From Xiphophorus maculatus (taxonomy: Eukaryota > Chordata > Actinopteri > Cyprinodontiformes > Poeciliidae), in contig NC_036460.1 in the NCBI RefSeq assembly GCF_002775205.1, positions 22,462,751 to 22,526,750 of the forward strand: DNA of 64,000 bases. Direction: 5' to 3'. A model generated the notes under the pieces. The model saw nothing but the letters and a program-made list of their open reading frames with translations. It was not told where the DNA came from and did not search any database. The translations under genes and the position numbers were made by a program. The first letter of the stretch is position 1. Each line of letters begins with the position of its first letter. Positions 26,601-38,794 of this stretch are shown piece by piece.

Positions 26601-27517
26601 TCTTCAGTCCATTCTCTTTGATTTTTTTTTTTTTTTCAGCACCCATAAGCCCTGAGCATTTGTAATCAGTTCATTATTTAGTATCTCCACGGTTATTATT
26701 AATCACCTATCCCTCCTCCTAGTGCCATCCTGGATCATAATCCCGACAGCAGCAGAACTTCATTACACTGCATGGTGTTAGAACATCTGGGGACAGCTCA
26801 GTATTTGCTTACATTAAACGTTTATATAATAAAACCTTGTTGAACTTTCACCAGTGTGGGGCGGGGCTTGTCCCGTGCACACAGGGTCCAAATGACCCCA
26901 TCGCTTAAGACAGCAGCTGGGTTAAAGAGAAGTTAAAGAGAAAGAGACCCAATTTCAAGGCATTAAATTCAGCATACTTGATATATACAGCATTTCTTAT
27001 AACAACTGAAGGTAACAGTTACTTGATGGTGCTATGAAGTGGCACTATGTTTGTTGATTTATCCACCCCCTCACTTGTTTCAGTTACAGTCACAGGAAAT
27101 ACTTCAGATGCTCCCGTCTTTCAGACAGGAAGATCATAGTGGAGCATCGCCTTCTTCCTCCATTTCCTCTTCATGTACTCTAAATTAAATACTTTTTTTT
27201 TCCATATGTCTCATATTGTTCAGGTGCTGAACCTTTTGCTGGACTTGGACCCAGAGTTCCTTATCATTGGGAAACGCTACATAAACGTCCTGCAAGTTTG
27301 CTGCCATTTAGTGGCTATGAGCTCTGCATGTTACAACCCTTTCATCTACGCCTCTCTGCACAGCAAGGTGCGCATGCATCTGAAAGGCTACCTCTGTCCT
27401 TGCCGCAGTCGTAGAGGGGAAATGGTTGAGCGCGCGCCGTCCAGGAGCGGAGTGTTTGAGGCGTCTTCAGTAACAGCTCCTGTCATGCAAAGCCACATGA
27501 TTCATCCTAACATTTAA
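23219..27517 (+). CDS. Prolactin-releasing peptide receptor-like GPCR (PRLHR family), 3 coding exons
   Basis: Exons 23219-23681, 24822-25219 and 27224-27517 join in frame to 384 residues; all junctions are GT-AG. Seven-helix class A receptor: N-glycosylation sites at N16 and N33; TM1 GN near 68; TM2 NLAAGD; disulphide pair C125/C204; DRY at 149-151; CWLP at 282-285; NPFIY at 325-329; Cys-rich tail (C345, C347) fit for palmitoylation. 'LHNATNFFIGNLA', 'CEEFW', 'NLLLDLDP' and 'LVAMSSACYNPFIY' match the PRLHR/GPR10 family, which binds RFamide prolactin-releasing peptides at the plasma membrane. Teleosts have several paralogues; this one looks like the prlhr2 type, but I do not assign it. The ATG at 23219 gives the longest frame; the one at 23225 has a better context (G at -3). 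An acceptor at 23207-23208 implies a non-coding first exon upstream. Confidence 0.9.
23682..24821 (+). other. PRLHR-like intron 1
   Basis: GTAAAT...CGCAG intron with a long T-rich acceptor tract. Nothing recognisable inside. Confidence 0.8.
24822..25219 (+). CDS. PRLHR-like coding exon 2 (ICL2 to TM6)
   Basis: 398 nt after a T-rich tract and GCAG acceptor. Begins CT-CAC-CCA-GTA-AGG, completing Ala155, then HPVRKRIS. Ends ...CTT CAG|GTAATT after C-W-L-P-L-Q, at the top of TM6. Confidence 0.88.
26560..26614. repeat. Two abutting perfect hairpins
   Basis: First hairpin: arms ACAGAGGTTG / CAACCTCTGT with a 7-nt loop (26560-26586). Second starts at the next base: arms GAATGGACTGA / TCAGTCCATTC with a 6-nt loop (26587-26614). 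Both are perfect. Function unknown. Confidence 0.85.
26900..27060 (+). repeat. Dispersed repeat, copy 2
   Basis: Matches the copy at 16970-17165 in ordered short blocks, including TATAACAACTGAAG and AGTTACTTGATGGTGCTATGAA. Lies in intron 2 of the PRLHR-like gene. Confidence 0.4.
27224..27517 (+). CDS. PRLHR-like coding exon 3 (TM7 and tail)
   Basis: 294 nt after 'TATTGTTCAG'. Begins V-L-N-L-L-L-D-L-D-P, carries NPFIY, ends in TAA at 27515-27517. The tail lacks an obvious C-terminal PDZ-binding motif. Confidence 0.88.
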   Translation: MLNLLLDLDPEFLIIGKRYINVLQVCCHLVAMSSACYNPFIYASLHSKVRMHLKGYLCPCRSRRGEMVERAPSRSGVFEASSVTAPVMQSHMIHPNI

Positions 27518-29080
27518 ATTGATGTTCAGAAATATGAGAAAATGCCAAACACAGGCTCAGTGTTCGTTTAAACCATTTTCCCTCATGGCTTTTCAGCTTT
27601 TTTATTAACCTCAAGACATTTAGTCCTGTTTTGTGTCTCACCACAGATACCACAAACAGGCAATGATTTATACCAGGGTGTATGATGCCAAGCTTGATGA
27701 TGACGTACAAGACAGCTTAAGCCATCCTTTTGGATATCTGTGTTTTTCTTGAATAGCAAAGCTTGTGGCCTCGACATTCAGCTGACTGAAGTTTTAGAAA
27801 GCTCAGCAGAGGCATAAACCAGCCCTGAGGCTGGAGACACATGCTGAAGACTGAGGCTCAGACTAGTGACAATGGATAAAAGCACTTCAGAAAGCAGGCT
27901 GAACAATGAATCCTTCACACCAGATATGGAGTACAAGCCAAGAAGAGGAAAAGTGCAAATGAAGTATATTTCTTTTATTATACACATGGCAAATGTGTAT
28001 TTTTTCTTTCTTTTGTTTCTGCCTCGCTTGCCTTATAAATCACCTTGATTTAGTGATGAAATGTGCATTAACTGGCTTATTTTTTTTATTTATATAGTGT
28101 GCTGTTTTATTTAGATGCTTTTACTTCACAGTGACATCTTTTCAATTTAGAAATATTTGTTTTTGTAAATAGTGTGCATTTTCAGGTTATGAGGGAAATG
28201 GATTAAAACAGAAAAAAAACCCACAAAAATCCAAATGATTGCAATGCCAGCGTTCGAAATGTCAGATTCATAAAGAGTTGATAAACAGTCATTTGGATGT
28301 GTCTGGAGAAGCTAAATTAATTTAATACTTATCTTAATATTCAGAGCATAACCAGAACAGTCACTCATAAGCATCTCTGCAGTGACACCACTCTTACTGA
28401 GCTATTGTCAAGCATGATCAATGGTTTCAAAGCACCTATGGCAAATCATTTTTAAACCAGAAAAATAAGTTATTACAATTACTTGACCTCAGTTTTTTTA
28501 TTTTTTTATTTTTTGAAAATAAAAGAGTAGAATAATCTAAGAGTGAAAGGGGTTTTACCAAAATAGTACAAGAATATCTAGTCTGCTTGTCCAACAGCAA
28601 TCCCAAAACACATGAACTATTTGGTGAAGGTACCTGTAGGAGCAGAAACACCCAGCACGGCATAAAGGCATTAACAGCTCCCATCGACAGCGGCACAAAC
28701 GCCAGCTCTTACATTTTAACAATCATATTACCGTGCTGCGTGTTGCCCGACAGCTGAGTCCTCTTATTGATTTATAGGAATATATTCTTCGGTGAATTCC
28801 TTGTCAAGATCCACCTCTAACAAAGAGTGATTTTAATCTAGTGATTTTAACTTGGTTCTGACGCGGTTGGAGACTTATGGCTTAGATTTGCTAATAAAAA
28901 TGTTAATTATAGTTGGGGCTGTCTCCTAATGTTCTTTCCATGCCTATTCCCTGGTAACCTGAGAAAATAAATATTTGTTTAGTATTGTTAGAAAGTGTTT
29001 CAATAAAATGCAGGAATGAGAAGAAGAAGATCAAACTTTCACAGAAGTCAGTTGATGTAATAGGGGTGGAGAGGGAAGTA
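27518..29080. other. 3' flank of the PRLHR-like gene, no further gene seen
   Basis: Begins with the receptor's 3' UTR. Its end is unclear: AATAAA-type hexamers occur near 28517, 28893 and 28969 with none clearly favoured. Confidence 0.4.
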
Positions 29081-29081
29081 A

Positions 29082-29327
29082 AAATAAACAGTAAATTTTC
29101 CATTGTGGTTGTCCCTCTGTGTCATTCATTGCTGATTTTTCTAAAGAAGATGAATTATAAATAAATGGCGGTAAACATTTCAGGATCTGCAATAAAATTC
29201 AAATAAACTGTAAATTTTCCATTGTGGTTGTCCCTCTGTGACATTCATTGCGGATTTTTCTAAAGAAGATCCTTTGCAGATTTATGAATCATGAATAAAT
29301 ATCGATGAGCATTTCAGGATCTGCAAT
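29082..29327. repeat. Tandem duplication, 119-bp unit, two copies
   Basis: The block starting GTAAATTTTCCATTGTGG at 29091 recurs at 29210. Both copies include GGTTGTCCCTCTGTG, TTTTTCTAAAGAAGAT and CATTTCAGGATCTGCAAT. The copies differ by a few substitutions and small indels. Confidence 0.85.
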
Positions 29328-29444
29328 CTTCTGTAATGATATGAAACTCTGTGGCAACATTTAGCAAATCATTTCAAGTAATTACTTATTCATCATAAAT
29401 ATTAACTCCCTTCTCAAGGAAAGTGACATTCAGTAATCTGCAAA

Positions 29445-30270
29445 CGTATTCAAATCTCTTGACCTTTTGTGCATTTTGTCATGTTATAACTGCCAACCTA
29501 TTCCAACAAAAACATGGATACGGAAGGAAACGGATACAGTATATTCTCTTTAACAAATAAACATCTAAAAATTGTGGCATCCATTTATATTCAGCCCCCT
29601 TTACTCTGATACTCCTAAATAAAACAGCACAACCAATTGCCTTCACAAGCCAAGCCAACTGCAATGTAAATGTCATTTTCCATAAATACAACTGTTTTAT
29701 GGGGTACCATAAAGCACTGTGGAACAAGCAACACCAAATAGTTCAAAGATAAAGTTTTGGAGAAGTTTTGAGTGGCGTGCGAGCCAAGCTGTGGTATATG
29801 TACCAGAGAAATTAGCAATATAGAAAGCCAGAAACTAGAATTACCATTAGCATTAATAATCTAGCAAACAATAAGCATGCCGGGGCCTTTAAAGCAGGTA
29901 AGTTGATGAGGAAGTGACTCTCGGGTATTGTGGCAGCAGCCTGCTAAGAAACGACACTCATGCAGCCCAGGTGCATCAGGTGAATGACAGAGCCGAGGAC
30001 GAAGACAACATCAAGCAGACAACTGCGCACATCTTCTAGACGTGTATCCTAAAAGACGTGCAGCTGTAATTCCATAGCATTAACTTTGGAGTGCTGAACA
30101 CCAATGCATGCAGCACCTTTATTGTTTGTAGTTGCAAAGAAATGCTGAAAACTGTGTATAATTAACCTTCGCTTCACAACTATGCTACACTTTATGTTGT
30201 TCTAACACATAAAATTCTAGTGAAATACATTAAACTTTGTGGATGTAACATTGTTTTCTGTAAAGAAGTT
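29445..30270 (+). mobile_element. Tc1/mariner-like element, transposase largely deleted
   Basis: Left end reads like the 5' end of a common fish Tc1-like element ('TTTTGTCATGTTATAACTGCC', then 'CAGCCCCCTTTACTCTGATACTCCTAAATAAA' spread over 29595-29625 and 'CAACCAATTGCCTTCACAAG'). Right end reads like its 3' end ('GCAGCTGTAATTCCA' near 30060, then 'CACATAAAATTCTAGTGAAATACATTAAA' region at 30205-30235). The roughly 1 kb that should encode the transposase is mostly missing. Family recognised from memory. Confidence 0.6.
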
Positions 30271-30279
30271 AGAGAGAAA

Positions 30280-33200
30280 TTAATAATGATTAAAAAAAAA
30301 AAAGAAACACATTGTGGCACTGAAATTAATTAAAGCTGCATGAACTTTCCCTCCATCTGTCAAGAGGTCCAGATCCGGAAAAACTACATCTCACATATCA
30401 GAATCCACTTTAAAAGGTTTATTTTTCAGTTAATGACCTGGTAATGTGTTGCACATGTCTATAACTCAAATTCCCCCCTGTCAAAAACAAAATACTTCAG
30501 ATGCTTGGAAGCGCTGATTCCTTTAAAAGTCAAAAGCACATCAGTAGAAAACAATACACAATCTGAGGTATGCACTGGAACATAGAAATCTATGTGCTTT
30601 AAGATTTTTCTAACATGACATGCCATCAGAAACCACTCAGCGGTTGTCTGGACATTTTTTCACAGTCACCATTACTTTGCAGTTCTCTGGAACATAGCTG
30701 TCTTGCAACACAGCAGATGTTACAGACTGAAGAAGTTTTGCATGTACTAAAGACACACAAAACTTGTTTTGCTTGCTTAGCTTTGTGTGTGTCCTTCGTG
30801 TTATTAGTTTCACAAAGCACAGAGTAAAATTCTTAGAAGGAGCTCTATGACTTAATCTTCTCTATGAGTCACAACAGAGCAGGCAGGTAAAAAGCATACG
30901 GGTCAGACGTTGCTTCACAAACTCTTGACTAAGACTAGGCTTATGAACTTCTGCACAGACACAGGAAAATGGGTGGACCACTGCTCCTTCACTGGAATTA
31001 ACAAATCACAAACATGCAAAAAATTACTCACTTCTGCCAGTAATGCAAACACAAAGCAGGAATAGACAAGACAGAACAGTGAGGGGGAGGAAGAGACGGC
31101 GATGAAGGGTGGAGGTGGCCAAGCCAAGGTAACTGGGTGCTTTCAGTTTGGTTAAGACTGATATGAGTCTAATGTTTTCTTTCATTTTTGACATGCTCCA
31201 CATTTACTAGTTCCCACACACACTGTCTTTTAAAACATAATCCAAGTACAGCATAGACGCGCAATTATTTTTGTCAAACATGAAACATGATGTTTTCATG
31301 TATTTTTTCAAACACGAAAAAATACATTTTGCATTAAAATACCAATAACACTGCGTAGCTTTTTTCTATGAAATTTAATGTTTACATAATAATAGGTATG
31401 TTTCATCAAGATTTATTTTGCCAAGACTTTGTATTTAGGATGTGAAGCTATTGTTTCTTTTATTTTCATTACCCCTATGATGATAATCATTATTATTATT
31501 ATTATTAATAATGTTTGTTATTTAAAAAATTCATTAATAATAATAATAAGTAATTATGTGTAGCCACTCTCCCACTATAGAGTTAAAGGTTAGCTATGTT
31601 TTCCTGTCTTATGAAATTTGATATGAAAGTGTTTTCACATTAGTTGCAAATTGAATTTGAATGAGCGCTCAGTGTCAGCAAACATGAGCTTATCGCCCAA
31701 AGCATTATGCATTAAAACATTCATTAAACTGTCAACATTCACTTTGTGAAGTGAATCAAAATGTCGACAGTTTAATTCTGCATTACACAATGCTTGTTTG
31801 TTTAAAAAACTAACAAACAAACATCTTACTCGGCACATTTAAAGCCAAACTATGACTTGGTGCATGTAAAATACACTGTCTCTCCTACTTTCACAGTTTG
31901 TTATAAGCTGATAATTCTTTAACACTACACTACTCACAGTGAACTGTTGAGTTCATTTAAATTTACAACCTACTCACATCCTCCTGTTGTTTTAGCAGAA
32001 GTTGTTTTACAGAAACTCTGCAGGTTCCTAAAATTTAAATTTTATAACAATAAACTAGATATTTTGTAAATTCCTTCATTTAGTGAACATGTTTGGGAAA
32101 GGAGCTTAAGAAATTTTGACAAAACTGGACAACATTAATATGTTTGCATTTAAAAACTAAACATTAAGTTTAACCAAAAAAAAAAGTAAATAAGTTTTTA
32201 AAAGGTTTTACAGATTTGGCTAAATACTGATACTGCTTAAATGTAATGTTGAAATATGCAAACAAGCAAGCTAATGAAGAAATAAATGAGCTACAAAGCT
32301 CATATAATGAACGAACTGTTCATTTAGTAGGGCTGCGTAGCAGTGATAGTTCATGGATTATTAGCAAAAGGACTCAAAATTATGTCTAGGAACATTGAGC
32401 TGAAATTGGAAGAGCGGGTCCCCCGAGAAACGTTTTTTAGATCCTCTGCTGGGGTTTATGGTAAAAAGAAAAATTCTCTCTTCCCTATCTTCTTATTGTA
32501 AAGTATATCTTGAAGTCATCCTTGCTGTTTGTAATGCAATATCTGTAACAGCTGCAGCTTCAAGTTAACTGCGGTCAAGCAATAAAGAACGACTTCATTC
32601 TGCTTTTCTCAATAGATACAATCTTTGTGATGCTGGGAGTCACAGTCGTCTTAGGTTTCTCAGGGGGAATTCTTCCGAACACATCCAAATGCTAAAACGT
32701 GTATAATACGTATTAAAATCATCTCTATCCTGTGTCCAGAGGGGCACATCAGGTTTTCATTATGCAAAGGTTGTTGAAACCAGGCCTCGCAGTGGTTAAT
32801 GTTTGATTCAAGATCGATGAAAGATTACTGTTGAACAGTACACACACGTTTTAAAAAAAGCACAATTGCAATTTAACACAAGAAATAAGAAGAGTTATTG
32901 TTCTTTGGAAAAACTTATAAATGTTTGTAAACATGGTCACATGGTGTTAAAATCAGAAAATGGAGTTACACCAATGATTTCAACATGATTTTAACTTTGA
33001 CTTTAGGTCAAAGTAAAAAAAAAAAACCCAGTTTCTTAGCGTCCCGTCAACATATGTGCACAAATCTCTGCCAAAAATGCTTGCTGCAAAGAAATTAGGC
33101 CTCCTTTTTATGAAGATCGCATTTTCCGATTCCATGGAAAAAAACAAAATAAAAATCTTTGCTTGTGGTTAACAATCTGCTGTAGGAAGTATTTTTGCAT

Positions 33201-36200
33201 TTGGAATAGGGAAATGACAATGAACAAAATTCCCCTTTTATTATAGTAACAGCAAACAAATCCACACACTGAGGTAATGTGGAAATAGTGTGGTCAATTC
33301 CCAGATTGTGGCATTGCAGCAAAAGAACAAAATACAAGATATAGCAATTTTCTCACTGTTTGAGTTTAAATCAGTCTATTGGTAGAATTACCTTTAAATC
33401 TACATGACAAAGGAAAACATTTTGGATTTGCTTCCACAAGCTTCTCAGGACTGAGAGCAGAGCTTTAAGGTGGTCAGTCCATAACATTGATTTTGTTGAG
33501 TTCAAGACCATTTCTGGTGTGACAGCCTGCTTGGGGTCGTTGTTCACGTTTGCTACAGGAGGACTATTATGTAAAACTGACTTTCTTTCAGCTTTATACA
33601 ACACAAGGTTAATCCCTCATCAAGACTCAGCTCCTCCTTGGAGCTTCTAAATTTCTGCCTCACACAGCACTGACCTCAGCCCCCTTTAAAAATGTGAAAA
33701 ATGTGCTGCTGCTTCATCTGTCCAGTATACTGAATAATCAACTGGGACATCATGCGGCTATAGAGAAAAGCAGATTTCACTCAGAGCTCATCAGTCCTCT
33801 TAGCCGGTTTTCAATAAATACTTGTAAGGCATTTTATGTGTACTTGAGCGTATACTGTAGCTTAGCTGAAACAGGAATCCTATCCATTGATAGGAACCTT
33901 CTTTATTTTGGTGTCAGTGCAGGTGAGCAACCAACCACCATCTGGGATTTTTTGATTAGATGAGAGAATATTTATAATTTATTACCAGTTATTTTATACC
34001 TTTATTGCTGTCCCGCTGTGCCGCATTTGATGCGCCATCCTCATCACCCCCGTTTGTTTTTGCTGATAACCGTCAGTATAAATCATCAGAAATCATTCAT
34101 CATTCCAGTACGTGAGAGCATAATAGAGCTTTATCTTATCTTAGTAGCTTTCTGCTTACTGCATACCACGCAAAAGTTTCAGCTTCATCATAGATCGGGT
34201 TGTTTGGGTGTCTCTTGGTGAACAAAGCTTAATGTATTGATCTTCTTACAACACAAGATCAATATCACAAAAGCAATTAAGAGCTCTACATTCAAAAGCC
34301 CACTTCACACAGCTCCAGTCACCGCATCAGTAGAAAACACATTTTGCCTTTAATACTTATAACACACCTTAGTTGACAATGATCACGATGATTAATTGCT
34401 AGTTTGTTGACTGCCCATCCCTGATTTGTGGTTGTAAATTCAGTTTAATTACAAAAGCTTGCTGTTTCATTAAAGGTATACAATAGCATAACAAGCAGCT
34501 GGAGAACAGCAATCAGGTATAATTTAGAAACTATGATGGGCATAGAGGAAAAAGAGATGAAAAATTATTCTCTTCTGAGTGCACTTTTGTGTAGGCTACA
34601 ATAATTGACTGAGCACTAAAAATAATGTCTAAGAATAGCTCGTCTGTACAGCGCATTTAGACCTAGCTTTCATCACACAATAAGGCCATGAGTCATAACA
34701 GCAAATCAATGAAACCATATTGATTCACCAAGGAGTCCATCAGCAACCTGAGGCGGCTCATTAAAGCTGAGTCAGGAGAAAGAAAGAAATCTTTAATAAC
34801 CTGCGTTTGATGCCACAGGACGTCTGATGACAACTTCAATTTTGTCAGACTGCAACTTTAATTTAGTCAAACTTTACATTTACAAGATCAAAGGGACAGT
34901 TATTGTGCTGTTCTTAACTTACATGTAGTGCATAACTCTCTTAGTGTCCTTGCTTTTGCATAAATATAATTTCATAAGACAACTAATGTGTAAAGGTTCA
35001 AACACGTTTTTATTACCTTATGTAAATTTAGAGCTCGAATCTCATTAATTCAAGATCAGGCTGGTCAACATGTTGTGGAGAGTCTGGTATATCTCCACTC
35101 CCTTAGCTTGTCTCCCTTATGTCAGGAACTTAGCAAAGATACTCTGAACTCCGTCCCCAATTGGGTGATCAGGTGGTGGAGAAGCACAAGCTGGCAGCAG
35201 AAGGCAGGAAGGCAGAAAATTTAGAGTGCAGCTGGAGGGTTTGCATCTTAAATAGGCCACCCAAACCATGAGAGTATGTCTGGTATATTCAGCAAAATGT
35301 GAAAAAGATCATGTGTAAGCCATCCGTACAGCACAGTTGATTGTTTTAACATGCAGAAATGGCCTCAGTTCAGTTTTTCCACACTGAACGCCTCATCATG
35401 GGCCATTGAAAAAGAGGTATGCGCCATCTTTAAACAACTTTACTCACGATAATGTCATAGCAGTTCATTCAAAGACGTATCATGATTCTTCACACCAAAG
35501 ATGTGCCAATCAGAGATCAGGAACAGCCCGGTATTTATCTCTGGCACTTGAAAAGTGCTGACACTGATTTCTCTTTAAGAATAACAACATTAAAATAACT
35601 TTGCTGTCACTCCTGCCATGACTGACCTTTAAATATTTATAGTAGGAACATTTAGAGCATTTTACTTTAGTATTGACTGTATCGAGAAAATAGCAGCATC
35701 CTTATGTGAATCCCAAAGAACATAGACTCTAACTGAAGTCTATTATCTCCAAAGCTGACATGATTCATGACTTACCGAGATTGGAAGCCAAAAATGAACA
35801 AATAAAATAAAACAAAGCAAGTTTTTCTGTTTTCTGTCCAGGCGGCTGTTAATGTTAATTCAATTTTTGAAACACGGATTGTAAAAGCTTCATTCACTTT
35901 CTTCGCTGTCATTGTTAGAACTACAGGCAGAGACTACAATTGTAAAACAGCAGCGAAAATCGATGCCATCATTCAAAACGTCTCCGTCTCTTTGTTGACT
36001 GGCCTGGTAGAAAATCTACCGGAGGAATCCAAGTCAACAGGAGAGACTGAGCTGTGAAGCATAATTGAGCAGATCTGTGCGGCTGAAGGCGTCACATGCA
36101 TTCTTCTGTATGTCTGGGGCTCATAATAATAGCTTACACTTACTGCTGACAGCAACTAAAATGACAGACTCCTCAGACATTACATTGACAAGAGATATTG

Positions 36201-38790
36201 TGAAATTCTAATAACCAAAGACGTGATGGGAAAGAGTCGATTAACACGCAAATTTTGAGAACTGAAACTGAGCAAATTTACTGTCACCAGCCAACTTCCC
36301 AGACAGGAACGGTTGTTTAATTTCTTGCTAATACAAATATTGTCATGGCAACAGCAAAATGCGCGCAGGCATCTAGATGTGGTGAGCACAATTTCATCTT
36401 CTTCTGCTTCTTCTTCTCTACTTTAAAACTCTTCCACATTTACATTGATAATAATGCATTTTATTTCTTAGCGACGCTCTTTACAACAAAAGAACACGAC
36501 GCATGAATACATTAAATCTTTTAACAACAAGGTCCTCTAGAATACGACGTGTTCAGAAAAAGTCTCGTCTCTTGATCTGATTTAATTTGTATACTCTAAC
36601 TGGTTACATTTCATAATTGAATAAAAGCTTACACAGATGATAATGTATGTGTTATATTCATCAGAGAGAAAATTCAAATGAGCACATCTGACCTCACATC
36701 AAACTCAGCCTGTGGAAGATTTATTACGTCATGTTCACTTCTTATATAACATTCAAGTTACCTACAAATGTAAACTCTTATCAAAGGTCTTATTTATTGA
36801 CAGTGGCATGCCTTTATCACTAATGGCATGTCAAGGAAGTGCATTACAAACACTTTCTTCACAGAAGTATAGTTTTAAATGCATGAATTCTGCAAGAGGA
36901 AATGGTCAAAAAACTGTTTTTCACACATAGGTTAGACTTCAAGGTTTAACAAACACCTTGGGAGCCAGAAAGGAAGGGGCAATAAACCACAAGTGACACG
37001 TATATAAATACAAGTCTGCGGTATGTTTAAGTTTGATTAGTTATGCTGAGTATTGTATCCGACAAACAGGTTACGTTTGTTTATGTGAGTTTGTCTCAGC
37101 CTTTCTCTTGTATCCTGGTCAACATGCAACATTTAAACTTGGAAGAATTTCTGAAAAAGCTACCATTAATACAGGGCCAAAAGTTGATAAGTCCATAAAC
37201 TTTATTTCTTACTTTTTTGCTTTCTTTTCCTTATTTCTTCCTTTCTTCTCTCTCTTCCTTTTTTTGTACCATGCTTCTTTTCAAATGATCAGCTCAAATG
37301 GGAATAAAATTATGCCTCATTCACACTCAGATGCACTCATGCCTCCTGATTACTTTCCTCGCCTACTTGACAAACGCGCGGCACACAGTGGCACAGCTGT
37401 GCTGGATTTATGATTATCTTTATGCGCAAAATAATGACTATGTGCTTGGACATATGGGCTTTGCAGTGTTTTTCACCTTCATTTGACAATTATTAAAATG
37501 CCAGCTGCAAAAACTGAACAACCTCAACACTGAGCACTTGTTCAAACCACAGGGTTTTTTTTTTTGGGGGGGGGGGGGGGGGGGAGTTTCCACAGCAACA
37601 GGTCTCCAAAGTTTAAGAGTTTTGATATTAATTTGTGGTGGAAATTGCATGCATGCTTTTATTTACACTTCAAGAATTGCATGGTACACATATGCAACGT
37701 GCACAGAATGAAAATAAAGTAAAAAGGCTGGTTCAATGTAAGTGTGTAACAAAAATTGTCTGCCACTTAGAGAAGCCTCAGGAGCAATTAAGCCAAAAGA
37801 CTACAATGCGCCCTGAGACCTGAGACACAAACATCTCACAGCCGTCTTCCTCTATGCATAGTGTGCAGAGCGGGAGAAACAGACGCCTAGACGTCCACAC
37901 ATTCGGTAAAAGTTCAGGACATTTTTGAAGTCAGTAAGTGAAACATTTCCAAACTTTTTTTCAAATGCACTGTCACATTTATCAAGTTCAACTTTTTCAG
38001 TTTAAGTAAAAAAAAAAAACAACTTTTACTTGGGCAAAAATACTAAACTGACATACTAATACCAGCCTGGTGTGGTTTGCATGTGTATGCAAAATAAATA
38101 ACACATTGAAAAAACAACTTTTGATTCAATAACAGCATTGAGACTTAACACTCCTTGTCAAACCAATATTTGCTTACTCTGCCTGAAAATCTTAGAATCT
38201 ACCAGACCTTTTTCACAACCCTCCCAGATAATCCAACAGATTTTGTCTCAGATTTTAGTTCTGGTTTCAAGTGAAAAACTGTACTAAACTTGGAGTCACG
38301 ATACTAGAATAGATTCCTCGGGGAAGCCTGCTACTCAGTTCTGAAGCAAAACAAGAAAAGAAAAGCTACAATTTCTGAGCTTCAGGTTAATCAGTTTAGC
38401 TACAATTGATAATAGATGAATAGGCAGATTAAATGTACACTAAAAGGTGAATAATAACACTTTTTAGTATGTTATTATGCACACTAAAACACTTGAAATA
38501 ACAAGTGTAAGCGTGTGTGCACTTAATATGGTTATTGGTGCTATTTTATCTTTTTATGTTTTCCCCTTTGCAGGTTTTTCAGCTTTTCAGTTGAATTAAA
38601 CTGGTTCACATGTCACATAGAAGAGGGAACATGTTTCTGAAAACATTTGATACAATCTTACTTCTTTACCTCACAAACGCCCATCTGTATCACAGGAATG
38701 AGCAGTTTTAAGTTACTCTGTAATTGAGGCCGTAAGGGCTAATACATACTGTACATACATACAAACAAATAATACATCACAGTCCGTCTA
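30280..38790. other. Intergenic, no gene seen
   Basis: Frames here are short and without recognisable features. Simple sequence occurs at 31487-31505 and 31532-31549 (an ATT/AAT inverted pair). A hairpin with 11-bp outer arms lies at 31723-31776, and a T11-G19 homopolymer pair at 37555-37584. A stretch around 35990-36170 is of higher complexity and might be conserved non-coding DNA; that is a guess. Confidence 0.45.
37555..37584. repeat. Poly-T(11)/poly-G(19) homopolymer
   Basis: Eleven T followed directly by nineteen G. Such a G run can form a quadruplex and is also a typical site of sequencing or assembly length error. Confidence 0.9.
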
Positions 38791-38794
38791 CCCT

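Larger units (their letters stand above)
25220..27223 (+). other. PRLHR-like intron 2
   Basis: Contains a pair of directly adjacent perfect hairpins at 26560-26614 and a second copy of a dispersed repeat at about 26900-27060. No coding sequence seen. Confidence 0.8.

Noticed and set aside
37438..37650. Frame with a proline run followed by lysines
   Set aside because: Translation of the G19/T11 homopolymer on the opposite strand.
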